Below are positions 21,838 through 33,400 of a DNA stretch of 64,000 nt, piece by piece (the first letter of the stretch is position 1; each line of letters starts with the position of its first letter). Source of the stretch: Scalesia atractyloides (Eukaryota; Streptophyta; Magnoliopsida; Asterales; Asteraceae). Where the stretch lies: assembly GCA_947069175.1 (NCBI GenBank), contig CAMTDV010000002.1:12516988-12580987 (forward strand), in the 5' to 3' direction. The notes beneath the pieces were generated by a model that was given only the letters and a program-made list of their open reading frames with translations, had not been told where the DNA came from and did not search any database. A program made the translations under genes and the position numbers.

Positions 21838-23586
21838 AGGACATCAATTTGAGTCCTTTCGAAGGGGTTTCTCCAAAGATTCGTAGGGTTTGACCGTCTG
21901 CAAGAGGAATACGAATGAACTTTTCGCGGCATACTACTTCAGCATGATGTTGGCTGAGCCAGTCCATACCGATTATAATGTCGAAACTTCCCAACTTCAT
22001 AGGAATGAGGTCAACTGGAAAATCGTGATCGTTTAAAGTGAGGGTACAATTTCGTATAATAGAGTTTAATGAGACCCGGTTTTCCGTCAGCAACTTCCAC
22101 CGTTATGGATTCCATGAGGTTATCACGAGTTTGGTTGAGGATGGGTTCAAATTCTAAGGACACAAAACTCTTATCCGCGCCAGTATCAAATAACATGGAT
22201 GCATAACTACCATTGATGAGAAACGTACCGTTAACCACGTTGTTGTCAGCCCTAGCTTGATTGGCGTTGATGTTGAAAGCTCTTCCTCTAGCAGTGTGGA
22301 GGAGCTTGGGTAGCTTGGTTCACCGGATTTGCTTGAGCTTGGGCATGAATGATGTTCACCAAGCGTGGACAAGTGTTTCTAAAGTGGTTTGGGTCTCCAC
22401 AGTTGTAACAAGCCCGCATGGGTTGCATCATGGGGTAGTTGGGTTGGTAGTAGGATTGGGCCGTATGTTGTGTAGGTGGTAGAAGTAAGGGTTGTTGGGC
22501 TTGACCCACTATCTGATGGTGGGTTTGGGTTGAGGGTTGATTGCGGTTCATTCGCTGAAGTGTGCGACAGGTTTGGACGGTGTGACCTGCACGGCCACAG
22601 CTGGTACAATGTTGGCAGGGATGTTCGGGAAGGTGATGGTATTGGCAACGGGTGCATTTTGGGTATGGGCCGGAGTATGAATTTTTATATGGTGCAGCTG
22701 AGGGGGCAATTTGGGTGATGGGTGCAGCAGTGATTGAGGGGTTTGTTTGAGTGACAGCAAAGTTTCTGTTGTTTCACTTCCTTTTACCAGTAAACTTCGA
22801 AGAGGAGACAGAATGGTTTGAAGTTTGAGCCTCAATGGGGGCTTTCTTTTTTCCTCCTTGAATTTACCGTTTCGGATGCGATTTTCGGTAAGTTCGGTAG
22901 CTAGTTCCATTGCGGCTTCAAGTGTCGCAGGCGAAGTGCTTAGAACTGAGTCTTGAATTTTCGAGGGGAGGCCTCGAATGCAGTGTTCAACCAAGCGGTA
23001 CACTGGGGTGAACAAGTTGAGGATCATTTGGTTTAGCTCGAGAAATATTTTGTTGTAGGAAGTATGATCTCCTTCCTTTTGTTTTAACGAGTGGAATTCA
23101 TCTTCCAACTTCTTGATTTCGCTTCTTGGACAGAAGCGTCTTGTCATTATTTCCCTTAACTCCTCCCATGTTAAGGCCATAGCATCTTCGACTCCTCTCT
23201 TACCCTTTTCTGTGTTCCACCAGGTAAGGGCTACCCAAACAGTCTCCCGGTTGCGTAACGTACCTTGCGATCCTCGGGACAATCGCAATTGAGGAAGGTG
23301 TTCTCCATTTCCTCAAACCAGTGGGGAGAGCAGTAACACCTTCGGTCCCTTCATATTTTGGGGGATCGCAAGACTTGAAATGTTTGTAGGAGCACTTTTT
23401 GGAGGGAGGGTTGTCGACGTTCTGGTCTTCTTGATTGGGAGGGTTGATGGGATTCGCGGTGAGAGCTTGTTGGACTTGCATTACGATGTGAGGAAGCATC
23501 GCGGCCATTTGTTTTGCAATTTGGGTGGCCAAGCGTTCGTTTGACCTTACTGACTTTCTATCTCCACGTAGCTGCCTAGCCGACAT
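21838..23586 (-). pseudogene. Inverted chromovirus-like gag-protease fragment
   Basis: This is the minus-strand counterpart of 30473-32240. From 23586 it starts with gag (MSARQLRGDRK, then the QQALTANPINPPNQEDQ region). It runs through the capsid-like core (RRFCPRSEIKKLEDEFHSLK, SYNKIFLELNQMI) and two zinc-binding segments (a C-rich block and CYNCGDPNHFRNTC). It reaches the protease active site LFDTGADKSF, and ends after DIIIGMDWLSQHHAEVVC and KGLKLMSCLQAR. It is cut off there: reverse transcriptase, RNase H and integrase are missing. Several frameshifts (for example near 22090, 22290, 22550 and 23290) break it. It retains the Tyr codon before EGTEG that is a stop in the plus-strand copy, so this copy is intact at that point. 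Its leader and primer-binding site lie at 24391-23587. Confidence 0.85.
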
Positions 23587-24378
23587 CTACAGCAACATAC
23601 ATATGAAGATTGTGAGTTTAAGGAGTTTTTAGGTGTCATGTGTCGTTAAAAGTAATAAAATAACATAATCATTAATAATGCAACTACATCCATAGGATCT
23701 TGGGTTTGCTCATGTTTGGGCCTCCAATGTCCCCCATACCATCGCCTGTATAGTCATGTGGGCCCCCATGACTATTGGCTTAGTAGGATTCACATTGGTG
23801 TTGGCGGTTTAACACTCGCATCACCCGAATGAAAACCATGAAATATGATTGCAAGATGTATGGTAGGAGGGTGTCCAGGTATAGACACAATGACAACTCA
23901 AAGTGGGGTTAGCTCACACGGCGTTTGGTATAGCATGCTTTGGCTTAATAGGTCCTTCGTACTCTCATCGTTAGTCCCCGGGTAGGCAAACTGGTCCTTT
24001 ATTTTGGATTTATACGAACGCCAAGCCTAGACAGGACGTTTCGACTACCGGTACTCGTACCCTTCCAGTTACTACATGCCCGTCATGGGAACTCACTTTG
24101 ATGTGATTCGAAAATACAAAAATCGTTGCAAAAATCATAGGAATTGTGAGGTGTGTGCTCTCATGGATATGGTATGTTATGAGGATATGATTTATGATGA
24201 GCATTGTATAATAATATGTACTTATGAACATGCTTGCATAACATTGAATGTAACAATAAACATAAAGCATATAAACATCATGAATTTTGTATGTAACACA
24301 TAAACAATTTTAAAATTCTAATCAACTATAGTATAAGCTCTAAGGGTCTAATAACCTATCCTATATCCCTATAGTCAT
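23587..24378 (-). other. Untranslated leader of the inverted gypsy copy
   Basis: Matches 29678-30472 in inverted orientation. No gene is seen. It lies between the primer-binding site and gag. Confidence 0.7.
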
Positions 24379-24391
24379 GGCTCTGATACCA
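24379..24391 (-). promoter_or_regulatory. tRNA-Met primer-binding site (inverted copy)
   Basis: Minus-strand TGGTATCAGAGCC lies 3 bp from the LTR end. It is the standard plant tRNA-Met primer site. Confidence 0.9.
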
Positions 24392-25437
24392 ATCTGTCAC
24401 ACCCCGACCCGCAGCGGAATAAGAGTCGGGGTATAATTGGGTTATCACCAAAGCTCATGATGTTTACTAAAATGTTTTGTATTTATTAAATTCAAATTAC
24501 AACTTAAATGTTCAAACCAAATTCATACAATTACAAGGAAATGAAAACAAGTAGAACAATCCAAAGCCTAAACTGATTTATTCTTCTAGGCCTTCCTATG
24601 TGTTTCTTGCTTCAACTGGATCACCTGTATCATGTGTTAAAATGGGGGAAATTTTGGGTCAACAAAAGTTGGCGAGTGAACCTTGTTAAAAACATTTGTT
24701 ATTGATTTCCTGTTGTATTTAATATGGAAAAATTGTGCAATAATCATATGTGAGCAAACATATATAAACAAACAATCACAAACCACCTTGAATGAGTAAA
24801 TGACATGAATGATAATGTATTGTGAGATCAAGGCTCAATCAAACGGAGCCGATCGTATGAAATGTATGATGATGTATGTGAGATCAAGGCTCAATCAAAC
24901 GGAGCCGATCGAATGAGGCACCTGTACTCAACCCGTCTCCCACGGGGAGCTGATGGGCCTAATGGAATATATGTACTGAAAAATGATAAATTTAATCTAA
25001 ACATAAACCACACAACAATTGATACATATTGGATACACATTTGTTCATGGATATGATGGATGCACAAGTGTTTAAATATAATAAATAATTAAGCGACACA
25101 TGATACACCCCAAAATGTGATTAAAACGGGGAATTGGTAGAGATTCACTCACATTGGGTGCGTTCTTTTGATGATGTTGAATGCGCACGAGTTTTGGGAT
25201 TTGATCGACGAGGAAAAACTAACCTAAAATAATAACGAAAATGGTTTGGTAAATAAGTGGATTTTATTAACAATTTTAATAGGATTTTTAGATTTATTTT
25301 TGTGAGTTTAAGGTCATTTTCTAACTTTAAAATATTATTTTTAAGTATTTTTAATTGATTTTTAAATTAAATAACTAAATAAAAAAATCAAAAATTTGAC
25401 TTTTGTTGACCGTTGACCGGTCGGACTGTGGTTGAGT

Positions 25438-25513
25438 GTCCACTGAGTGAGGTTCGAACCCGGGACCTCTCGTACACGTGCACGCAACTCTACCAACTGA
25501 GCTACGTGTCTAA
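25438..25513 (-). other. tRNA-like domain c (inverted LTR)
   Basis: On the minus strand it has A-box TAGCTCAGTTGG, followed by the B-box GGTTCGAACC. It matches domain c at 36611-36687. Confidence 0.6.
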
Positions 25514-25605
25514 CCCGAAATATTCTATGTTTTAATTATATATATATACTAATTAAATGTTAATTTATTTGGTTTATATTAAAAGGATTTAAAATGGTCG
25601 AACCG

Positions 25606-25681
25606 GTTGCAGGGACCCGGATCGAACTCGGGTCCTTCGGTTTGTAAGCGCACAGCCCAACCAGTTGGGCTGTGTGTCTTA
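25606..25681 (-). other. tRNA-like domain b (inverted LTR)
   Basis: The minus strand has the long hairpin CAGCCCAACTGGTTGGGCTG and the B-box-like GAGTTCGATCC. It matches domain b at 36442-36518. Confidence 0.6.
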
Positions 25682-25769
25682 TCTGTTTAACTTCCGGTTT
25701 ATATTAATCTTATAGACATACTGTGACTTGATCTGATTCTGTTTTAAAAAAAATTGGTTTTAATTCGGA

Positions 25770-25848
25770 AAGTCGGTACGTTATAAGGTTCGAACTCGTG
25801 ACGTGCGTTGTGTGTTTGCACACAGTCCACCGCTGGACTGTGTGTCTA
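25770..25848 (-). other. tRNA-like domain a (inverted LTR)
   Basis: The minus strand has the hairpin CAGTCCAGCGGTGGACTG and the B-box-like GAGTTCGAACC. It matches domain a at 36275-36349. Confidence 0.55.
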
Positions 25849-26703
25849 ACCGGTTTAATATCTTGTTTTAATTAAACTTATACATAATGTTCGACTTCGT
25901 CTTCTTCATTCAAAGACACAGACAAACGATATCCGACTGTTCTGGTTTAAATCGTTCGTCGAACATATAAGTGGTTGAAATGTAATGGATAAAAAGAGTT
26001 ACGGAATCGAATGTACTGAACAGACTGTTTTTCTCAGAATTCCGGCAATGGTCGTCGGCTCTGATTTGTGAATTCCGTCTGATTGAATCAATTAACAGTT
26101 TTGATCGATGAGTTGTGAAATTAAGTTACTATACAAGAGATATCAGGGGGTTTAGATGATTGTACCGATTTACAGTGTGATTTCGGAAATTTCCAGAGAT
26201 TTTCCGGCGAGTGCAGAATATCCGGCAACGTCGTCTGGGACCGATTCTGGTTGAAGGATTGAAGTTAGTATAAGTCTAACAATTGATTGAAAACGAAAGA
26301 GTCGAGAATTTACCGATTTGGTGTAAGTCTCGGTTTTCCGGCGAAAGTCCGACGATTGCAGAATATCTCCGGCGAGTGCTATTGCTTCGAGAAATTGTGC
26401 GATTTTGAGCGAAAAGATTACCAGAGCCTTGGGTGTGTATTTATAGGGCAGAATCAGGATGAATTGAGTCCGAATTTGGTCTTGATTCGTGGTCAAGACT
26501 TTTCGGCGGTTATGACTGAGATTGCGGGATTAGACATCGGTTATAACCGATGTCGAAGTTAATACACGCGTTCAGTCAAAGGGAACGGTCGAAGTCTCGC
26601 GAAATCGTCGGGATTTCCGGCGACTGCGGATTGGGCGCGCTGATCACTGGGTTTGATTTAGAGTTTCATTATAAATGTTAATTGTTTCAGTATGTTAACC
26701 AAA

Positions 26704-26776
26704 GGCAGCGTGTGGCGGAGTGGTGTTGTGGTTGTTTGGTGAACTAGCTGACCCGGGTTCGAAACCTGGCAGCTTG
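26704..26776 (+). other. tRNA-like domain, reverse type (inverted LTR)
   Basis: The plus strand has A-box TGGCGGAGTGG and B-box GGGTTCGAAACC. It corresponds to the minus-strand domains at 20108-20181 and 35363-35436. Confidence 0.6.
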
Positions 26777-26960
26777 TTATTATTTTTTTTGCACTAATTT
26801 TTAATTTAATATTATAGTTTTTAAATTCTAATATGTTTATTAAATATGTATTGTTTAAAATTAAAATGAACCATTTATACGCGATAAAAAAATTATAACT
26901 GACTATTCGATTAATAAACGAAGCGGGTTTTGGAAACCCGTTTTTCGAACGGATGTTACA

Positions 26961-27341
26961 GTATCCCCTACTTCTAGAAATTTCGTCCCGAAATTTAAGT
27001 ACGAAATTTAAGTAGTAGTGGTAACAGGAAAAAGATGCGGGTATTTCTCGCGCATTGAGTCTTCACGTTCACAAGTAAACTCAGTCCTCGTTTCGACTCC
27101 CACGTACCCTGACAATTGGAATACGACTTCGTCTTAAACGCTTCTCTCCGAAGTCCATAATTTCTACTGGTCTTTCAATGAAATGCATTGATTCATCGAC
27201 TTGAATGTCTTCTAGAGGAATATGGAGGTTTTCATCGGCGAGGCACTTCTTCAAGTTTGATACGTGAAATGTGGGATGAATTCTATTGAGTTCTTCTGGT
27301 AGGTCAAGCTTGTATGCAACATGTCCTACTCTTTCGAGTAT
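26961..27341 (-). pseudogene. Integrase/chromodomain end of a third gypsy copy
   Basis: The minus strand reads the last ~100 residues of pol: ILERVGHVAYKLDLPEELN, HPTFHVSNLKKCLADENL, FIERPVEIMDF and RRSRIPIVRVR. A degraded chromodomain-like end follows, matching 34815-35140. The polypurine tract lies against the LTR at 26961. The fragment begins abruptly at 27341, where TTGAAA is shared between pol (TTTCAAGATACTCG) and the LTR (CTGAAACAAATAAT), so a microhomology junction joins it to the plus-strand LTR. Confidence 0.85.
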
Positions 27342-28185
27342 CTTGAAACAAATAATACTTAAATTAAAACTCGAATTCAAAATCGTACTTCAGCGCAGCA
27401 GAACTCGCAATCACCGGAAAATCCGGCAATCCGCGAATTTAGCCAATTTCCTTTTGACTATAACGCTATAACCGACTTCGACATCGGTTATAACCGACGT
27501 CTAACAGTCAATTGCGGTCGTAACCGCCGGAGAAACTTTGACCACGAATCAAGACCAAATTCGACTCAATACATTCTGTTTCTTCCTTATAAATACCCAC
27601 CCAAACCTCTGGTAACCTTTTCGCTCAAAATCGCACAATCTCTCGAAGCTTTAGCACTCGCGGAGATATTTTACAGTCGCCGGACTTTCACCGGAAAACC
27701 GAGACTTACTTCAAATCGGTAAATTTCTCGACTCTTTTGTTTGTAATCCATTATTAGACATATATTAACTTCAATCCTTCAACCAGAATCTGTCCCAGAC
27801 TACGCTGCCGGGAAATCCCACACTCGCCGGAATTTCACTAAAACATCAAAGTCTCACTGTCAATCGGTACAATCATCTAAACCCCCTGATATCCCTTGTT
27901 TAGTAGCTTAATTGCACAACTCATTGATCAAAACTATTAATTGATTCACTCAGACGGAAGTCACCAATCAGAGCCGACGACTCTTGCCGAAATCTGAGAA
28001 AAAAACATTTGTTCGGTACATTCGATTCCGTAACCCTCTTTATCCATTTCATTTCAATCAATTATATGTTCGATGACCGATTTAAACAAGAACAGTCGGA
28101 CATCATTGTTCTGTGTCTTTATAAACGAAGAAGACGAAGTCGAACATGTGTATAAGTTTAATTAAAACTGAATATTTAACCAGGG

Positions 28186-28260
28186 TTAGACACACAGTCC
28201 AGCGGTGGACTGTGTGCAATCATAACACGCATGTCACGGGTTCGAATCGCACACGTTACC
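28186..28260 (+). other. tRNA-like domain a (5' LTR)
   Basis: TTAGACACACAG, then the hairpin CAGTCCAGCGGTGGACTG, then the B-box GGTTCGAATC. Near-identical to 36275-36349. Confidence 0.6.
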
Positions 28261-28351
28261 GAATTTCAGAATTAAAACCAATATTTTTAAACTGAATCAG
28301 AACAAGTCACAGTATGTTTATAAGAGTAATATAATCCGTGAGTTAAACAGA

Positions 28352-28428
28352 TTAGACACACAGCCCAACTGGTTGGGCTGTGCGCATACGAACCGAAGGA
28401 CCCGAGTTCGACTCCGGGTCCCTGCAAC
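28352..28428 (+). other. tRNA-like domain b (5' LTR)
   Basis: TTAGACACACAG, then the hairpin CAGCCCAACTGGTTGGGCTG, then the B-box-like AGTTCGACTCC. It starts 166 bp after domain a. Confidence 0.6.
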
Positions 28429-28520
28429 CGGTTCGGCCATTTTAAATCGTTTTAATATAAACCAAATAAAATAACAATTAATTATTATATATATATAATT
28501 AAAACAGAGAATATTTCGGG

Positions 28521-28597
28521 TTAGACACGTAGCTCAGTTGGTAGAGCTGCGTGCACGCGTACGAGAGGTCCCGGGTTCGAACCTCACTCAGCGCATG
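28521..28597 (+). other. tRNA-like domain c (5' LTR)
   Basis: TTAGACACG, then the full A-box TAGCTCAGTTGG, then the B-box GGTTCGAACC. It starts 169 bp after domain b. Confidence 0.65.
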
Positions 28598-29664
28598 AAT
28601 AAACTGAATCCGACCGGTCAACGGTCAACGGTCAAAGTCAAAAGTAAACATTTTTTTATTTTTTTTTTATTTAATCAGAAAATTATTTAAAAATATTTAA
28701 AAATAATATTTTTAAAGTTAGAAAATGTCCTTAAACTCACAAAAAATAAATCTAAAAATCCTATTAAGATTATGAATTAAAGTTTTAATCTAAAAAAAAT
28801 CCATTTATTTACCGAACCATTTCGTTATTATTTTAGGTTAGTTTTCCTCGTCGATCAAATCCCAAAACTCGTGCGCATCCAACGTCATCAAAAGAACGCA
28901 CCCAATGTGAGTGAATCTCTACCAAATTCTCCGTTTTAATCACATTTTGGGGTGTATCATGTGTCGTTTAATTCCTTATTATATTTAAACACTTGTGCAT
29001 CCATCATATCCGTGATCAAATGTGTATCCAATATGTATCAATTGTTGTGTGAATTATGTTTAGATTGAAGTTATCATTTTTAGTACATGCATTTCATTAG
29101 TCCCATCAGCTCCCCGTGGGATACGGGTTGAGTATCAGGTGCCTCATTCGATCGGCTCCGTTTGATTAAGCCTTGATCTCACATACATCATCATTCACGT
29201 CATACGATCGGCTCCGTTTGATTGAGCCTTGATCTCACAGTCATCATCATTCATATCATATACTCGTTCAAAGTGGTTTGTGTTTGTTATATATATATAT
29301 GTTTGCTCACATGTGATTATTGCACAAATTTTCAATATTAAATACAACAAGAAATTAATAACAATGTTTTATCAAGGTTCACTCGCCAACTTTTGTTGAC
29401 CCAAAATATCCCCCGTTTTACACATGATACAGGTGATCCAGTTGAGGCAAGAAACACATAGGAAGGCCTAGAAGAATAAATCAGTTTAAGCTTTGGATTG
29501 TTTTACTTAGTTTCATTTCCTTGTAATTGTATGGATTTGATTTGAACATTTAAGTTGTAATTTGAATTTAATAAATATGAAACATTTTAGTAAACATCAT
29601 GAGCTTTGGTGATAACCCAATTATGCCCCGACTCTTATTCCGCTGCGGGTCGGGTGTGACAGAT

Positions 29665-29677
29665 TGGTATCAGAGCC
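29665..29677 (+). promoter_or_regulatory. tRNA-Met primer-binding site (plus-strand gypsy)
   Basis: TGGTATCAGAGCC lies 3 bp after the LTR terminus ...TGTGACA. It primes minus-strand DNA synthesis. Confidence 0.9.
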
Positions 29678-30472
29678 ATGACTATAGGGATATAGGATAG
29701 GTTATTAGACCCTTAGAGCCTATATTATAGTTGATTAGAAATTTTTAAATTGTTTATGCGTTACATACAAAATTCATGATGTTTATATGCTTTATGTTTA
29801 TTGTTACATTCAATGTTATGCAAGCATGTTCATAAGTACATATTATTATACAATGCTCATCATGAATCATATCCTCATAACATATCATATCCATGAGAGC
29901 ACACACCTCACAATTCCTATGATTTTTGCAACGATTTTTGTATTTTTCAGATCACATCAAAGTGAGTTCCCATGACGGGCATGTAGTAACTGAAAGGGTA
30001 CGAGTACCGGTAGTCGGAACGTCCTGTCTAGGCTTGGCATTCGTATAAATCCAAAATAAAGGACCAGTTTGCCTACCTGGGGACTAACGTTGAGAGTACG
30101 AAGGACCTATTAGGCCAAAGCATGCTATACCTAATGTCGTGTGAGCTAACCCCACTTTGAGTTGTCATTGTGTCTATACCTGGACACCATCCTACCATAC
30201 ATTTCGCAATCATATTTCATGGTTTTCATTCGGGTGATGCGAGTGTTAAACCGCCAACACCAATGTGAATCCTACTAAGCCAATAGTCATGGGGGCCCAC
30301 ATGACTATACAGGCGATGGTATGGGGGACATTGGAGGCCCAAACATGAGCAAACCCAAGACATCCTATGGATGTAGTTGCATTATTGATGATTATGTTAT
30401 TTTAATTTTATAACGACACATGACACCTAAAAACTTCTTAAGCTCACAATCTTCCTATGTATGTTCCTGTAG
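29678..30472 (+). other. Untranslated leader of the plus-strand gypsy element
   Basis: About 0.8 kb between the primer-binding site and the gag start. No gene seen. Near-identical in inverted orientation to 23587-24378. Confidence 0.7.
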
Positions 30473-33400
30473 ATGTCGGCTAGGCAACTACGTGGAGGTA
30501 GAAAGTCAGGAAGATCAAACGAATGCTTGGCCACCCAAATTGCAAAACAAATGGCCGCAGTGCTTCCTGACATCGTAATTCAAGTCCAACAAGCTCTCAC
30601 CGCGAATCCCATCAACCCTCCCAATCAAGAAGACCAGAATGTCGACAACCCTCCCTCCAAAAAGTGCTCCTACAAACACTTCAAGTCTTGCGATCCCCCA
30701 AAATAGGAAGGGACCGAAGGTGTCACTGCTCTCCTCCAATGGTTTGAAGAAATGGAGAACACCTTCCTCAATTGCGATTGTCCCGAGGATCGCAAGGTAT
30801 GTTACGCAACTGGGAGACTGTTTGGGGTAGCCCTTACCTGGTGGAACACAGAAAAGGGTAACAGAGGAGTCGAAGATGCCATGGCCTTAACATGGGAAGA
30901 GTGAAGGGAAATCATGACGAGACGCTTCTGTCCAAGAAGCGAAATCAAAAAGTTGGAAGATGAATTCCACTCGCTTAAACAAAAGGAAGGAGATCATACT
31001 TCCTACAACAAAAGATTTCTCGAACTGAACCAAATGATCCCAAATCTGTTCACCCACGTGTACCGTTTGGTTGAACACTATATTCGAGGCCTCCCCTTGA
31101 AACTTCAAGACTCGGTTCTAAGCACTTCGCCTGCAACACTTGAAGCCGCTATGGAACTAGCTACCGAGCTTACCGAGAATCGCATCCGAAACGGCAAATT
31201 CAAGGATGAGAAAAAGAAAGCCCCCATTGAGGCCCAAACCCCAAACCATTCCGTCTCCTCTTCGAAATTTGCTGGTAAGAGGAAACGAAACAACAGAAAT
31301 TTTGCTGTCACACAAACAAACCCTCCTATCACTGCCGCACCAATTACCCAAATTGCTCCCACAGCGGCACCATTTAAAAAGCCATACACCGGCCCATACC
31401 CAAAATGCAACCGTTGTCAATACCATCACCTTCCCGAACATCCCTGCCAACATTGCACCAGCTGTGGCCGTGCGGGTCACACCATCCAAACCTGTCGCAC
31501 ACTTCAGCGAATGAACCGCAATCAACCCTCAACCCAAACACACCATCAGATAGTGGGTCAAGCCCAACAACCCTTACTTCTACCATCTACACAACATATA
31601 GCCCAATCCTACTACCAACCCAACTACCCCATGATGCAACCCATGCGCGCATGTTACAACTGTGGAGACCCGAACCACTTCAGGAACACATGTCCACGCT
31701 TGGTGAACATCATCCATGCCCAAGCTCAAGCAAATCCGGTAAACCAAGCTAACCAAGCTCCTCCACCTGCTAGAGGAAGAGCTTTCAACATCAACGCCAA
31801 CCAAGCTAGGGCTGACAACAACGTGGTTAACAGTACGTTTCTCATTAATGGTAGTTATGCATCCATGTTATTCGATACTGGCGCAGATAAGAGTTTTGTG
31901 TCCTTAGAATTTGAACCTGTCCTCAACCAAACTCGTGATAATCTCATGGAATCTCTAACTGTGGAAGTTGCTGACGGAAAACCAGTCTCATTAAACTCTA
32001 TTATACGAAATTGTACCCTCACTCTAAACGATCACGATTTTCCAGTTGACCTCATTCATATGAAGTTGGGAAGTTTCGATATTATAATCGGTATGGACTG
32101 GCTCAGCCAACATCACGCTGAAGTAGTATGCCGTGAAAAGTTCATTCGCATTCCTCTTGCAGACGGACAGACCCTACGAATCTTTGGAGAAACCCCTTCG
32201 AAAGGACTCAAATTAATGTCCTGCCTTCAAGCCCGAAAATATCTCCGCAAGGACTATGTCGCATTCCTAACTCATGTCGTCAAAAAGGGAACCAAGGAGA
32301 GGAAACTCGAAGACATCCCAGTAGTGAAAGAATTCCCACAAGTTTTTCCAGACGACATTTCAAGACTTCCTCCCGTGAGAGAAGTCGAATTCCGCATCGA
32401 TCTTATACCGGGTGCTACACCAGTCGCAAAATCTCCTTATAGGTTAGCCCCATCCGAAATGCAAGAGCTGGCCAGTCAACTGCAAGAGTTGACTGACAAA
32501 GGATTCATACGTCCTAGCTCCTCGCCTTGGGGTGCACCTGTTCTTTTTGTGAAGAAGAAAGATGGAATGTTTCGCATGTGTATCGAATACAGAGAACTCA
32601 ACAAGTTAACGGTTAAGAATCGCTACCCACTACCTCGCATCGATGACCTCCTAGACCAACTTCAAGGCGCCACCTGTTTTTCAAAAATCGACCTTCGTTC
32701 TGGTTATCATCAACTCAGAGTACATGAAGAAGACGTCCCAAAGACCGCCTTCCGAACTCGTTATGGTCATTACGAATTCATGGTCATGCCATTTGGTTTA
32801 ACCAACGCCCCAGCTGTCTTCATGGATCTAATGAATAGGGTATGCAAACCCTACCTCGACCGCTTTGTCATAGTCTTCATCGACGATATCCTCATCTACT
32901 CAAAGGACTAAATCCGATCATGAACGACACCTTCGACTTATCCTTACACTCTTAAGGACTGAAAAGCTGTACGCTAAGTTCTCGAAATGAGAATTATGGT
33001 TAAGGGAAGTACAATTCCTTGGACATGTTGTCAATGACAAGGGAATTCATGTTGATCCTTCAAAAATCAAGGCAGTGCAGGAATGGCAAGCGCCACGTAC
33101 CCCTACCGAAGTAAGGTCATTTCTTGGTTTGGCTGGTTACTATCGCCGCTTCATTGCCAATTTTTCCCGTATTGCTGTACCACTCACGGCTTTGACTCAT
33201 AAAGGAAAACCCTTCATATGGGGACCTAAACAAGAAGAAGCCTTCCAAACCCTTAAGCAAAAGCTTTGTGACGCACCTATCCTCACACTCCTGAAGGTTG
33301 CGATGACTTTGTAGTATATTGCGACGCATCAGGGCAAGGACTAGGCTGTGTATTAATGCAAAGAGGAAAAGTGATAGCCTACGCTTCTAGGCAACTCAAG

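Larger units (their letters stand above)
24395..26960 (-). repeat. Complete gypsy LTR, minus strand, shared by two fragments
   Basis: 2,566 bp, starting TGTAACATCC (minus strand, at 26960) and ending TGTGACA at 24395. On its 3' side it carries the primer-binding site and gag-protease of one copy. On its 5' side it carries the integrase end and polypurine tract of another, so it acts as 5' LTR for one and 3' LTR for the other. It contains four tRNA-like domains (25438-25513, 25606-25681, 25770-25848 and, reversed, 26704-26776). The TATA box, minus strand, lies near 26430-26445 (CTATAAATACAC). Confidence 0.85.
27342..29661 (+). repeat. 5' LTR of the plus-strand gypsy element, first ~275 bp missing
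   Basis: Collinear with 35455-37749 of the 3' LTR and ending TGTGACA at 29661. Contains a TATA box (CCTTATAAATACCC near 27585) and tRNA-like domains a (28186-28260), b (28352-28428) and c (28521-28597). The missing start, including the reverse tRNA-like domain, is replaced by the integrase fragment on its left. Confidence 0.85.

Noticed and set aside
31105..31804. Open frames on the minus strand opposite gag
   Set aside because: They are antisense shadows of the gag-protease frame, and their peptides match no family.
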